Below are positions 12,355 through 23,858 of a DNA stretch of 64,000 bases, piece after piece. Position numbers and translations under genes: made by a program. The notes below the pieces were generated by a model. That model saw only the letters and a program-made list of their open reading frames with translations, had not been told where the DNA came from and did not search any database. The stretch is from NCBI GenBank assembly GCA_037974965.1, contig JBBPFI010000005.1, positions 1,364,001 to 1,428,000 on the forward strand. Direction: 5' to 3'. Numbering within the stretch: position 1 is the first letter of the stretch; the number at the start of each line of letters is the position of its first letter. Source of the stretch: Dacryopinax spathularia (Eukaryota > Basidiomycota > Dacrymycetes > Dacrymycetales > Dacrymycetaceae).

Positions 12355-12455
12355 GGGCAAATTCCGGATGCGGTCCTTCGGGCATCGAGATGATCGGAAT
12401 GTGCAGTGCGAGAAGCGTCGTCGTACCTCTAGACCTTGTCAGAGGAGTTCGACCA
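12355..12455. repeat. Diverged duplicate block, partner at 17515-17615
   Basis: Both blocks begin with gaggg-caa-attccggatgc and later carry ctctaga-cttgtcag in the same order and at similar spacing. The match is imperfect, pointing to an old duplication. Confidence 0.45.
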
Positions 12456-12470
12456 TTTGCATGATCCTCG

Positions 12471-12524
12471 AAGAAGCGAAGAAGCGAAGAAGCGAAGAAG
12501 CGAAGAAGCGAAGAAGCGAAGAAG
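12471..12524. repeat. 8-base tandem repeat (aagaagcg)n
   Basis: Six exact head-to-tail copies of aagaagcg and a seventh changed one. It lies exactly where the broken aldo-keto reductase copy ends, in what was the intron. Confidence 0.9.
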
Positions 12525-12528
12525 TGCG

Positions 12529-13190
12529 AGAGAGAAGAAAGGCACGCACTCAATCTGGTTCAGCCCAGGCTTTTCCCCTCCCAGCCCCAGCACCCGCTCC
12601 AGATCCTTAGGGCGGAACTTGGACACCCCTATGCTCCTCGCCAATCCAAGCCGCTTACACTCCTGCATCCCTCTCCACACTTCTTCCAACCTTCCTGGGG
12701 CTTCGAGCGGGACCGGGGAATGGACGAGCCATAAGTCCACGTAATCCAGCTTGTGTTTCTTCAGGCTTCCGCGTAAACTATCGATCACGCTCTCCCCCGG
12801 GGAGAGCGTGTCCAGCTTAGTGGTTACGTATAGCTCGCTCCTAGGCATGTTGGACCCAGAAAGAGCGGACCCGACAGAGGATTCGTTAGAATACATCTGG
12901 GCAGTGTCGATATGCCTAAACCCTCCCAAAGCGAGCCGAACGGGCTGGGAGGCGTCCGAGCCGTAGTGGGCGGTGCCGGTGCCGAAGCCGAGTTGGAGGC
13001 TAGGGTATGTTGGTCGGGGAGGAGGAGGGAGTTGGGGGGGACATGTTGAGGTTTGGCTGGGATTGGGCGGTGGTGGGAGGAAGGAGGGAGGGGGAGTGCG
13101 TTGGGATGTAACTGTGGGGAGGAGAGATGTGCGGTGTGAGCTCGAGCCGGAAAGAGACGCGATGATATGCTCGGCGATAGCGCGATCACC
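12529..13190 (-). pseudogene. Broken aldo-keto reductase copy (exon 1 and promoter)
   Basis: Strong match on both DNA and protein level to exon 1 of the gene at 7450-7943, including HIDTAQMYSNESSVGSAL, LVHSPVPL and ERVLGLGGEKP, and also to its upstream region (ggagatgtg-ggtgtgagct and cggcgatagcg). Exon 2 is absent: the copy stops inside the intron at the 8-base tandem repeat. Compared with the intact gene, small indels near the start put the first 40 codons out of frame, and three bases are missing where the intact gene has LALGAGF. VSNF has become VSKF. It cannot make a full enzyme. Confidence 0.85.
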
Positions 13191-13546
13191 AAAGAGAGCT
13201 ACCTCCGATATTTGCGGGCAATCGTTGAAGTGGGGAGAGCTTTGCCGCTTCTCGCTTCAAAAATTGGAAAGCATGTCAAAGAGCGCTGCACCATCTGAAC
13301 TACACTGCGGGCTCATGTTGTACACTGCCTTGCAATGTCTCTCGAGTTGACAAGCTTCCTAATCACATTCATCGAACAGTCCCTACACCAAGAACATACA
13401 TATTATCGAGACTGCTCACGGCAAATACCAAGAGAGCCCCTCAGACGTTGATCGTTTGGATGGAGAACTTTGGACATCTACCCCGGCGCATCAGAATTTT
13501 GGCGTTCCATGGTGCACGTCACTCCAGCTACTGTCTACAAGAGGTC

Positions 13547-14956
13547 TCAGACCTCGCCGTACATAGGGCCATTGTAGAGCAACTCACTGTTGTGCTCGAG
13601 ATCTTCGTTCCCCCGAATAGTATGTTGATCATCGCTTAGCGGCCAGTTGCTCGTCAAGTCGAATTCATCGCTAAAACGTGTTGCCGCCCGCAGGTTGAGT
13701 ATGATCCGACAGGGTGCGACGATGTAGAAGGAAACACAGAGCATCCATGGGATGTAGAAATCTGTACTGCCCTGCCTGGACAGTACTCCGTCGGCGATCG
13801 TAACACCTTTTCATGAGGTCATCAGTTCCTGCGTCTCTCCGAGAACGAAGAGCTGACCCAACAAGGAGGTAGACGCAACGAAGGCTGCAGGTTGCATTTA
13901 TCGTTTTAATCCAGACCTTTCGAATATTTCACTCACCATCCCGGTATAGTGTCGACAAAAGAACTCCAGGTTTGTATACTGTGGTTTCAAAGAAACTGCC
14001 GTATAAGCGCCATGTGAAGGAGCAGGCCGCGGGAAAGTACGTACAAGCTCTCAGACCGTGAACGAGTGTCATCAGGACGACCACTGTGCACAGGTCAGCC
14101 CACACAAGTAAAAAATACGAGACATATAGAGCGACGAACCGCCTTCATAGACTGCCAAACAGACAAACATATTGAGAACCGGAGCAGCACTTGCTGGCGT
14201 GTTCAAGGTCCCGCATCCGCGCAGGCCGGCGTTGTCAGGGAACTCTTCATTTCCGTCTGGTTCCAGACCGAGAATTGCGACCTTGAGAAAGACGATGGCG
14301 GGAACCATTGCTGCGACGTATGCCACTCCAAGGAGAATAGCGCAGACTAGGCTGCGTTCCCATATTGCCCAGGTGCGGAATGCCATGATCAGCCCAGCGC
14401 ACAGTGTGATGACCAGCGCGGCCCCTTGAAGAATAGGTCAGCAAGAGTCTTGCCAGAAGGAGTGCACGTACAGAAGACCACATACACCAACACCTTGCAG
14501 GACAGCGGTGACACCCTGGATCCAAATACGACTGCCGGTCAAGGTCAGCATGAAGCGCCGACTCACGATTTCACGCCACCCTTACTATATAACAAGCCAA
14601 GCAGGATAAGAAAGCCACTGTATCGAATGAAGAGGAACAGGGCTTTGCCGAACGACCATTGCGCGCGCCAAATCAGGTTCTGTTCATCTTGAAGGGTGAG
14701 CAGATAGTCATAGATCTGGTTACGTTAGTTAAGATTGTCTGGAGGATGGGATGATGAAGGATGGTGTCGTACAAAGAGGGTAACTCCTGCGCCTGAGCGG
14801 GGTGAGTCAAATACAGCGCGCGTCACCGTTCTCAGGACCTACATAGTGCACACTGTTTGACAAGTCAGAGAAGGTGAGCTTCGATCATGGTGACATACGT
14901 ACTGGGGCGGCCAGAACTTCCTCTTGGCCAAGCTGCTTGAGAGAGGCGGATGACAT
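13547..14956 (-). CDS. DUF6533 multi-pass membrane protein
   Basis: Starts at the ATG at 14956 (MSSASLKQLGQEEVLAAP) and ends near 13547. Exons read in order: IYDYLLTLQDEQNLIWRAQW with FGKALFLFIRYSGFL (about 14590-14690), then AALVITLCAGLIMAFRTWA, ILLGVAYVAAMVPAIVFLK, a lumenal-type loop with GCGTLNTPASA, and VVLMTLVHGLRA. Near the end is MLCVSFYIVAPCRIILNLRA, followed by a charged tail. The pattern is the same as in the 10827 copy. I did not fix every exon edge, so a hidden break is possible. Its function is unknown. Confidence 0.55.
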
Positions 14957-16007
14957 GGTCTTGCAGACTCATGAAGTGTAGGCGCCGACGCAGATAGGTC
15001 GCCTTTTATAAGGACTGGCGTGTTAGGGATGCGTACGTCGCTCTTCACATGCATTGTTTGATGGCGGTAGACAGACAGTGCAGAGAAGGGAGGGAGGCGT
15101 TCTGATCGCTGCCCCTCGTTGCGTTGAGCGTAGTTAGCATCTGCTCGAAGGGAGTTCAGCGTCTATCATGCCATAATCAAAACACATACCACGGCTATAG
15201 GCGGTGCTTTCCTACCAAGGTAGTACAGCTACCGCAATCCTGCGTCCTACCAGACACTGTGCCCTATGAGAAAATCTAAAGGATCCTTCGGTCCAGCACT
15301 CTTCCCCTTTCGAGGGATTTCTATCAAATGGAAACCTGGATCTCCTGAATAACTCGCGAGTCGCACAGTTCTTCGGTGAACTTGGGAAGCCAGAACGTCG
15401 GATCTGGGCATCAGATCAAATCGATGGCATGCCAGCAGTGCTGTAATAGACAGATTGGGAGCACAGTGCAGACCAACGCATTAGTGCAGCGAGGCAAAGA
15501 ATACCGGGCAGAATAGACAAAGACAGCACTGTTAAGCGCCGTGATTATAAAAGGCTGCGCAAGACCCTGGATTGGGCTGAGGGTGAGTCTTATTTTGGGC
15601 GAGCAGTGAGCCCTGACCGGATGTACCATCATCGCAGCTAGATAGAATAGCAAGGCGCTGGTCATTGTTATCTTGACGGAAACAGACACCCTAAGGGCTT
15701 GAATCCATATGGTAGTGTTTCTGTTGCCCAAGGGAGGTTTGTCGGTAGGAAGATGCCAAGGCAGCGGAAGCCTAGTAGGTTGAATGTTGCAGCTAGTGCA
15801 CCTAGGCCTGCAGTAGCATGATCACCTCGCTTCTTCTTTATCTGCCCTTGCTGAATCATCCTGAAGCTCAGGACCTCTGTTCAAGCAAATCATGGCTAGC
15901 GTCTAGTCACCTCTTGTGCAGCCATATCTTTGGATGGCTGATGGAATTCACACTCTTTCACCCTCTTGCCCTGGCACGGACTTGGACTACACTAGGAACC
16001 CTGGTGT
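14957..16007. other. Intergenic, possible worn gene remnant
   Basis: A minus-strand frame at 15411-15731 is hydrophobic but shows no clear DUF6533 signature. Nothing else recognisable. Confidence 0.35.
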
Positions 16008-16661
16008 CACTGATAGTCAGCGAGTTTTGCGCTGACTGTCAGTGTTTCCATGCACAACGCACTGACTGCTGATGCCAAGGGATCTACGTGGCTCAGTTCC
16101 CAGAAGGGGCTTACAACTAAGTCCAACCCGAAGGGTCCTACCGCGCGCTGTGCTTCATTCGTCAACCACCACCTACAAAGCCCAAAGGTATGTATATGCG
16201 CCCATAACTGCATTTTGTGGCTCATTACTGCGATAGGGTTGGAGCTTTGGCTTTGGATCAATGTGGTGCGCCCATTTTCCGTCTGCTATTTGGTATTCAA
16301 TGCTGACATATGCATCAGGATTACCAACTTCACCCCCGATGATAAGCTCCCGGAAGGACATCAGCATGGCCTCGCTAACATACTTATCGATGTTGCTCCT
16401 TAAGTTCCTTGCTATCTTCCATTACTTCTTGAGTATGCGGATAAATGGACTTTTGGGCATATATCAGTACAATGTGTGCGGAGTAAATGAGTGCAAGACG
16501 CAATGATACTCAGCGTGTAACCTCCTGAAGGTCAGTGAAATCGTACACTGAAAACGGACATTTTGCACTGGTTTTCAGTGCTTACCGACACTGAGAATGC
16601 AGTGTCTTACACACTGAGAATCAGCAGCTTGCTCACTTATCGAGCGCACTGACAATCAGTG
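16008..16661. mobile_element. Short non-autonomous CACTA-like DNA element
   Basis: The two ends are inverted repeats of the form CACTGATWGTCAG: 16008-16020 on the plus strand and 16649-16661 in reverse complement. The bases flanking both ends are tgt, which fits a 3-base target duplication. Inside both ends the same CACTGA/TCAGTG words recur several times in both orientations (for example 16030-16042, 16545-16635), one pair forming a hairpin at 16008-16043. CACTA (EnSpm) elements are known for CACT- ends, 3-base duplications and subterminal repeats. No transposase frame is present in the 654 bases, so it would depend on an element elsewhere. Confidence 0.55.
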
Positions 16662-17859
16662 TGTATTAGGACGCTAGTGCTAAGGGCGGAAGCTTGTCCG
16701 CTTGCGGCACCCACACCAAAAGGATAATGGTCCGTAGGTTGTCCTCTGACTTTCTCGAAGTGGAGGAAGTGGAGGTCTGCCAATATGGTCGAAAGACACG
16801 TTATTCGCCTTTCTATAGATGTGCAGAACAGCCAGCGTCTTATAGAAGTCTGGAAGAATCGAACAGGGTGTCAACGCATCATCCTCGCTGATCTCTACGG
16901 TACTCCCAATACCCCTTTTGCTTTTGTAACCTAGTGTGCCCTGTCAGGCATCAGATCATCAACCGGGTTAGTGGAGTTCTGAGATGACGCTGGCATCGCC
17001 GGTCTGGTCTACTGAGGAGTGATCTACTTCCTGGGTGCTTTGAGGAGGAAAGTTGAGTATTGTAAACAAGGCCTGGGGCTCAATACCCCAGCCGCTTAAT
17101 GTGTTCAGCGTCTCGTTTGATAGCGAGCAGGTTATCCTTTATCGGGATGTTCTGATGAAGTCCTCTTGTTGTGGAATCGCGGCCTCATGTCCAACGTGTT
17201 GACGTAGCGGGTCTGGGCTCCACTTCAGTCTTTCTTCTTGGTCGATCTGATTGAACTTACTATGTATGTAACTCTGAGTAGACGCCGAAAGCGATAACAC
17301 CCATAGAACAGGCAACGACATCCCAGCATTGTGCGCTGCATGAATGATCGTCTTCGCATTTTTCTGCCTTAGCAAACACATAGGCAGTGACAATCATGGA
17401 GCAGAACCGGTCTTGCGGCAGCAGCCAAGCTCGATGTAAGCAGATACGAATGCATAGGAAATATGGAGAGCTGTAGCACTCGGATTTGCACGGAGAGTAG
17501 CATGCGGATATCGGAGGGCAATTCCGGATGCTGCTCGTACGTGTGCGAAGCTGCTAAGGTGATCGAACTTTGCAGGTCGATATGTCTCTAGAACTTGTCA
17601 GGGATGTTTGCCCACTGGGCGTTAGTCATTAAGTGTCTCGAACTGGAACTCAGCAGATGAGGTACGATTGAGACAACAACGACATTCCACATGGAGGAGA
17701 CCAACATTGCGATGTATGGAAGTCTGAACATCCCATCGCAGACTACACATTACCGGTACAGTGTAGGCATATCCAGTCCGTGAGCCGTACATATGCACTT
17801 ATATGGCTGTGCATGCCATAACTCGGTAGTTGGATGTTCAGATTGACTGCCTAAGCTGC
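16662..17859. other. Intergenic, no gene recognised
   Basis: Short unsupported frames. The stretch 17515-17615 resembles 12355-12455. Confidence 0.4.
17515..17615. repeat. Diverged duplicate block, partner at 12355-12455
   Basis: Shares the start attccggatgc and a downstream ctctaga-cttgtcag in the same order. Here there is no tandem repeat and no aldo-keto reductase fragment next to it. Confidence 0.4.
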
Positions 17860-20036
17860 TTAGGCGCGCGCTGCCTCACCTACTGAAGGGTTCAGTAAGC
17901 GTTCAATCAAGCAGCTGGGAATGAGCTTGCACGGACTGCCTACCGGTTCCACTCTCTCCTCGCTCCAGTGGCTATCATCGCCTCCGGTTGACCTCGTTTC
18001 CAAGGTGCTGGTCAAGTGAGTCAGGTCTAATCTCTCAGACTCAACACATGTTACCACTCGGATGTTGAGCATGACGCGACAAGGCACGATGAGGTAGAAA
18101 GAAACACAGAGCATCCAGGAGACTCCATAGAGTTGAGCGCTGTCTTGCCCAGATAGGACGCCATCTGCGATAGTCAAGCCTTGTGCACACCAATTGTAAG
18201 CCGAAGAGGAAGGTATCAGAACCGAAACACACCAAGCAAGCCGGCGGATGCCAAGAAGGCTGCCAAGCACATTACTCCGTGATCTCCAACTCCCTCTGCA
18301 AAGGAAGCACTGACCATCTCGATAAAGAGTTGAGACGAGCACACCAGGATTATGCACTGGCTCCATCACATGAGCTTAGCCTGCCCAGCCGGCTTTCAGA
18401 GGACGTACGACTTCCCAACCCTCGAATCACCGTCAGGAGGAAGATCACTGCGATCATTTTCAGCTCATCGACCGAATCGAATGAAGTGTCATAGTACCAA
18501 CCCCCCTCATACGTGACCAAGCAGATAAAAATCCTGGTTCCATCAGCGGAACCTGAAGCAGTATTGACTGCTCCGCATTCAGCAACACTGGCAAGACTTA
18601 GGGAGGCTGCTGTGCGATAGGTCGAAACCCCATTGTCGACTGTAGACCGGATGAGAAAAGCGATCGACAGCACTGCGTTCGCGCAATATGCAAGCCCGAG
18701 CAGAATACCGCAAGCTGGGCTGCGACCCCAAATCGCCCAGGTACGCAAAGCCATGACCAACCCAGCACAGATCTGGATGATGACCAATACCGACCCTGTT
18801 CTCATATAAGCCAACTTGTCAGGGGACGTACCTTTTTCGACCCTAAAGCCTGGACTCCCGATCATGACCGCATGCCCATGGCCACCCAGCAAGAGCTTCT
18901 ATCACCTATCTCCACCGATCACCGGGGATAGGACTAATGCCGGTGCCGCCCAGAAGCCTAGTCAATGGCCAGACGTGCCACCAGTCAGGGACGTGCCGCT
19001 CATGCCCTTATTGCCGCCATCGGCGGATTGCCACCTTAACTCCACCACCTTCCAAGGGCTTCCTATCGATTCTAAGCGCCCAGGGACCAGCTACAGGACC
19101 CACAGCCATGGGCCCGGGCATACGCACAGGTTTGAGTATGCACTGCCATGACACCACACACTGCCATGCACTGCCATGGAGTCATCCTGACACGCGATGA
19201 CTGTACTGCTGTGCTATACTCATCCCTTACTCATTCCCTAGTCATTCTGACGTCTTCTGACACATTCTGACGTGTTCTGACGCTTTCTGAGGTCTTCCAG
19301 AACCTCCCGTAGCAAGGGATAGCCTTTAGGGCTCCCGGGTATAAATATAGAGCCTTTAGGGCCTCTATCCCCTTAGATCCGGTCTCTGGGGAAATTCCAC
19401 CATTGTAACTACCTAGGCACTCGATCCAATACACTCTCTGTCATCCCTAAGCGACCCCTCTCACCCTCTCTGGACGCTACCCCGTCTCTCGGTCCACCCG
19501 CAGTAGCCTTGTTATTGTGGTGTGCCCTCACACCACTTTCACTAACGTTGAGGCAGTTACGCGTACAAGATAGCATGTACATGACCACCCTGCATGATAT
19601 TTCGGACACGGCGTGACCGAACTCGACTCCCAGAAAAAGTAAGTATCAGACATCGTCTGTTCATGAGGACTCACTATACAGCAAGCCAGTCATGATAGGA
19701 AAGCCCGCGTATCGGATAAGCAGAAATAGCAGTTTCCCGTAAGACCATCTTGCATGCCAAATCAAGGTCCGTTCTTGACAAACTGTGAGAATATAGTCGT
19801 AGATCTATGCCATCTCAGCGCCAATCCTTCGTAGGTCGTATGGATCAATCGCACAAAGAGACTGACTCCAGCACCTGTTGCGCTGTTAGGAGATACCAAC
19901 GCACTCGTGCAGCACGTACAAATCCCATACTAAATTGCAGAAGACAGTCAGAAAATTGAAGTTGCAGCTGCAATGAACTGCTTACCCGAGCTGAAACTTC
20001 AACCTGGCCCAGCTGATTCGGGAGAGATGATGACAT
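17860..20036 (-). pseudogene. DUF6533 gene split by an insertion
   Basis: The 5' part reads MSSSLPNQLGQVEVSA (ATG at 20036), then IYDYILTVCQERTLIWHARW and YGKLLFLLIRYAGFPIM at about 19690-19800. The 3' part continues at 18800 with ICAGLVMALRTWAIWGRSP, ILLGLAYCANAVLSIAFL, FLLTVIRGLGSR and MLCVSFYLIVPCRVMLNIR, ending near 17860. Between them, about 18895-19625, lies foreign sequence that interrupts the gene after the second predicted helix. The two halves are otherwise well kept, so the interruption looks fairly recent. Confidence 0.6.
18895..19625. mobile_element. Inserted fragment, possibly LTR-retroelement-derived
   Basis: Foreign sequence inside the DUF6533 gene above. It contains a TATA-like tataaatata at about 19340 and a run of short ttctgac repeats near 19250-19290, an arrangement that recalls a long terminal repeat. 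No coding part is recognised. It is a fragment at best, and both its family and its edges are uncertain. Confidence 0.25.
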
Positions 20037-20298
20037 CGTTCTGGTGAATTATGGAGATGGGATCAAGAGGAGGGAGGGTAAGCTCATTGTTGGAGCTGCT
20101 AGGCGACGCATTACAGGGCTCCGATATAAGATCCGTGACCGCCATCCCAAATGCTAGACTTTGAGAGGTAGGCGCTCGCAGATGAAGATCGACAGCGACT
20201 TCGTGCACAATCATTGAACCGGCGCCCAACGCTACCCGGGCAGGCGCATCACTTGCTATGCAAATCAGAGGGCAAGGCAGTGCATCGATACCCGAATA

Positions 20299-20322
20299 CA
20301 GTGCGACCCGCGATTAAGCATG
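20299..20322. repeat. Left terminal inverted repeat of the pogo element
   Basis: Begins CAGTGCGACCCGCG and is preceded by TA. Confidence 0.9.
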
Positions 20323-20420
20323 GGCTCGGTGGAAGGGGTCAGTTATGCTTATTCTCGGGCAATGCTTATTCAGGAGGGTGGAGGGACAGGTGATCATTTG
20401 TCAAGATACCGATGTTCTAC

Positions 20421-22141
20421 CTAGCGAAAGTACTTATCTAACGTGATTTGCGACTTTTTTTGTGCCTGATCATATTTGAGAGCTCGAGAGAGGCGAGGGA
20501 ACAGCCCTAGTGCTGCCTCATACTCCTTACCCACCCGTCCTTTAAACATGTGCGCAAGCTCAGTGATTGCTTCTAGCGCTTCCTGCTCGGTCCAGCGAGA
20601 CCCAGTCTCTGCAACCACATCATCTTCTGTGAAGCCCTCATTATGACCAGCGCTGATCCGGATATCAGATAATGTCTGCTCAAGGATATCGAGGTCATCC
20701 CATTCTTTCTCGGTTTCTTCCTCTTCCTCTGGGTTCAGGAGCTCTTCGATGGCCATGACACGGTTTCGGGCAATGATCCCTGTCTCAACCATGTTGTGAA
20801 GCAGCTCGCCAAGGCAGGATGTTGCAGCCTCGAGATCTTCGTCTTGAACAGAATCTTCAGGTGCAGGAAAGCGCTCGAAGGGAGTGTTTAGCGGCTTGCC
20901 ATCTGGGCCTCGAGGTGTGATGATTTGGACATGACGCCAGCAGTTGGCAATCGTCTTGCTGGTGACGCATTCCCAGGCTTGTAGGCAGAGCCGCATTGCT
21001 TCCAAAAGATTGACAGAGTAAATATCGGTCTCACCAAGCTCTTCCAGATCAACAGCCCGTTCACAGAAAAGGCGTTTATAGTGTGCCTTGAATGCTCGAA
21101 TGATTCCAGCATCGAGTGGCTGGATTCGGGATGTCATCTTGGGCGGAAAGAACTCAACTCGGATGTTGTGGATTGTTGATGCATCGTAAATATGGCTGGG
21201 GGCATTGTCAAGAAGGAGAAGGATCTTCCGCCCAGCTCGCCGCATTTGGAGATCAAGTGCTTCAAGATATCTGAAAGGCACTTAGCAAGCGGCCATGATG
21301 AAGAAAGCAAGCGGTACTTCTGAAAAATTGTGCTGGTCATCCATGCCTTCTTGTTGGCATGATAATTAAACCCCAACTGCGGTCCAGTCTTCTTCAGAAA
21401 GCATCGCGGCTTCCAGGCATGGCCGATGAACAGAGGAGGGAGCTGCTCTGTGCCTGTGCTGTTCACGGTGAATGCTAAGGTGATCCGATGCTTGTCGGTA
21501 GTCACACCAGCGCGGTTTTCAGAGGCAAGACCACGGTCTGGTGGCATGCGGTCATTGAGACCTGTCTCATCCATGTTGAAGATATCGTCAGGTGCAAATT
21601 CGTCTGTGATTGCAAGCAGCCTCTTCTGTGCTGCTTCGAGCTGGTCGGTATCGACGGATCCGGCCTCGCCATGAAACCTCCACTCCTTCAAGCTGTATCG
21701 CAGCTTAAACCTTTCCAGCCAGCCGTTGGAGAGTGAAAGGAACTCTTCTGAGTCAACGCCATGAAGCTGGGCATATCGACGCGCCTTGGTCCGCAGAACA
21801 TCACCAGAGATCTTCACTCCTTTCGCCTGCGCCTGGACCAGCCATGTCACAAGGCTCTGCTCCACATCCGGATACTCGGTTTTCCTGGGGCGTTTGAATG
21901 ATAGGTTGCCTTTCTGAGCTGCTTGGGTGCGGAGCTGCTGCTCGCTGGCAAGGAAGCGGGAGACCGACGACTGGGTTAGAGCTGGAAAGCCATTCTTCCG
22001 GAAGTGAGAAGCGATATCGGTTTGAGACTCTGTTGGATGATCTTTGGCATAGTCAAGGATAACGATTTTATCATGCAAAGTCAAGTTATGGCGCTTAATC
22101 TCCTCTTGCTCGGGCACCACTGCAGAAAGGGTGCGCTTCAT
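20421..22141 (-). CDS. Pogo/Fot1-like DDE transposase
   Basis: Two exons, 21318-22141 and 20421-21270, with a 47-base intron, give 557 residues. The ATG at 22141 (MKRTLSAVV) is preferred over an upstream in-frame ATG at 22288 because the DNA-binding domain begins soon after. Residues about 20-65 form a helix-turn-helix of the psq/CENP-B N type; about 85-160 is the CENP-B/Tc5 second helix-turn-helix (WLVQAQAKG, RYAQLHG, NGWLERFKLRY). The DDE core has Asp191 in FNMDETGL, Asp296 in LLLLDNAPSH and Asp328 in IQPLDAGIIRAFK. An acidic segment and a SQITLDKYF end follow. All three catalytic acids are present and no break was seen, so it may be active. Confidence 0.92.
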
Positions 22142-22391
22142 GGTTTCAACAGGGGATTCCCTAGAATTCCTAGCGGCATTATAGAGCGAGCCAATGTTTA
22201 CCTTGCCAAGCTTTTCTCCGGACCGTTCCGGACCGCACACCCTTAATAAGCATAAACATATCAAAGTGACATCAAATTTGCTATGCAATATGCTAATGCA
22301 GAGGTATGCTTATCGCCCTCCCAATTTTCTAACTACCGATCTGGGAGTCGGCTGGGCCCATGCATAATCTGGGTGTATGCTTAACCATGGT

Positions 22392-22415
22392 CATGCTTAA
22401 TCGCGGGTCGCACTG
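22392..22415. repeat. Right terminal inverted repeat of the pogo element
   Basis: Reverse complement of the left end, followed by TA. Confidence 0.9.
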
Positions 22416-23109
22416 TAGACTGATACCATCGACCGAGTCATATTGATGGCAGGATATAGCTCACGCTGACTCCAGTTGCTCGAGCTGCGCAAGGACAAAA
22501 GGGGCTTGTCCGCAACACGTTGACAGCATAGCAACATGACAGTCCGGCGTGCACAGCTTTTGTCAGGCCCATACTCGTCTTCCTCGCCATAAAGACATTG
22601 ACTATGGTCGTGGATGGAGTGGGGGGGTTGAAACAAGCGGAAACTGTCTCATGATAGCAGGCAAGCATGCCCAAGATAGTCGTCCTTTGAAAGCGATCAG
22701 CCAGGAAATCGGACTGAGAGTGATCACGGAGGGGCGCACAGGTATCCTATCAATCTCCTCCCTTCTCGCTTCGTACGATATTCATCCCCTCTGGTTCTTG
22801 GCTTTCACACCTTTCCTCACTCTGTGCTTGAAAGTCGGTTGCTGAGCTCGAGTCTCCAAGAAGTGCTTGTAGCCCGGGAAGAGATGTACTGTAGAGGGAC
22901 TCGAGCAGCACACGTTACGTGGCACTAGCGACCAAGGTTTGCAGCCGATGTCGTGGCAGAGTGCTTGGAAGGGCACCTTTACAGGACGGCAATGAACGTG
23001 AATGATGACGGCTGGAAGTGCAAAAGATGGCAGAAGTCATTTGGATGAGGAGGCAGCTCTGCACATTAGTCATGGAACTGATTGATGATGTGCATTATGA
23101 GCGGTCAGG
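22416..23109. other. Intergenic, no gene recognised
   Basis: Short frames only. It lies between the pogo element and the fold-back element. Confidence 0.4.
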
Positions 23110-23688
23110 CTGGACAAAATGCAGCCGAACCTTTTTGAAGTGCAAATCTCCCACTTGCTCCTAAGTTATCCCGATTAATAGAGGAATTCTCCTGTCTCCT
23201 CCTGCAAAATTCGGGTCTCTCCCAAAGCATCACAGCTTTTTGATTATATCCTAATCTCTCCCAGATCATCCTAACCTCTCCCAGTGCCTTTCCGTGACTT
23301 CTCCGACACCCTCCCATGTTATCCTGTTCTATCCCAATTTATCCTGCATTATCGCTTATTCTCCCATATCGAAATGCCTGATCTCCCATTTTCTCCCATT
23401 TTCTCCTTGTTCCTCCAAGGCTGCCACATGGAAGATAAACACAAACGTCCAGGGGATAAATCAGGATCACTTGGGATGATCTCAGAGCGAGGCAAAAAGA
23501 GGATTTTGGTCCCAGGGAGGGATCCGGAGGTCATAGGATGGAACGGGATGAATTAGGTATAGTAGGAGATGCCAGGAGAGAATCGGAGTCAGTGGGATGG
23601 GGCACTAGAATCTGGGAGAAAATTGGATCAGCTAGGAGAGCAAGGGTTCCGCACTTTTTTTGTGCGATTTACACTGCATTTTGTCCAG
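23110..23688. mobile_element. Fold-back / MITE-like element with motif-array arms
   Basis: The ends are exact 15-base inverted repeats, CTGGACAAAATGCAG at 23110-23124 and its reverse complement at 23674-23688. The left arm (about 23145-23410) is built of irregularly spaced tctccca and tatcc words. The right arm (about 23460-23640) is built of the complementary tgggaga and ggat words, so the single strand could fold back on itself. There is no coding frame. I cannot assign a family; the target duplication is not clear. Confidence 0.6.
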
Positions 23689-23858
23689 GGTGTCATGTCA
23701 TATGTGCATGGCATCGGCCAACTCGAGTCGGATGATAGGGTTCTCGTCACCAGCACTAACTTTTAACCATCTTTGCATGCACAAGTTGAACCCACAAGCT
23801 GCAGACTGTCTAGTCTGTAATTAATTACGACCCCATCCTTTCCACCTTTGACGTTGCC

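Larger units (their letters stand above)
20299..22415 (-). mobile_element. Pogo-type (Tc1/mariner superfamily) DNA transposon, looks whole
   Basis: The ends are 24-base inverted repeats beginning CAGTGCGACCCGCGATTAAG, at 20299-20322 and 22392-22415, with no mismatch that I can see. Both ends are flanked by TA (20297-20298 and 22416-22417), the target duplication of the superfamily. Further copies of a TTAAGCAT/ATGCTTA-type word lie just inside both ends, as expected of transposase binding sites. The 2,117-base element encodes one transposase with an open frame. Confidence 0.92.

Noticed and set aside
15411-15731. Hydrophobic minus-strand frame as another DUF6533 gene
   Set aside because: Lacks the LYDYLLT and IRY motifs; not enough to call.
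19240-19300. Short ttctgac repeats as a CRISPR-like array
   Set aside because: Units are about 10 bases with no unique spacers of constant length, and the host is a eukaryote.
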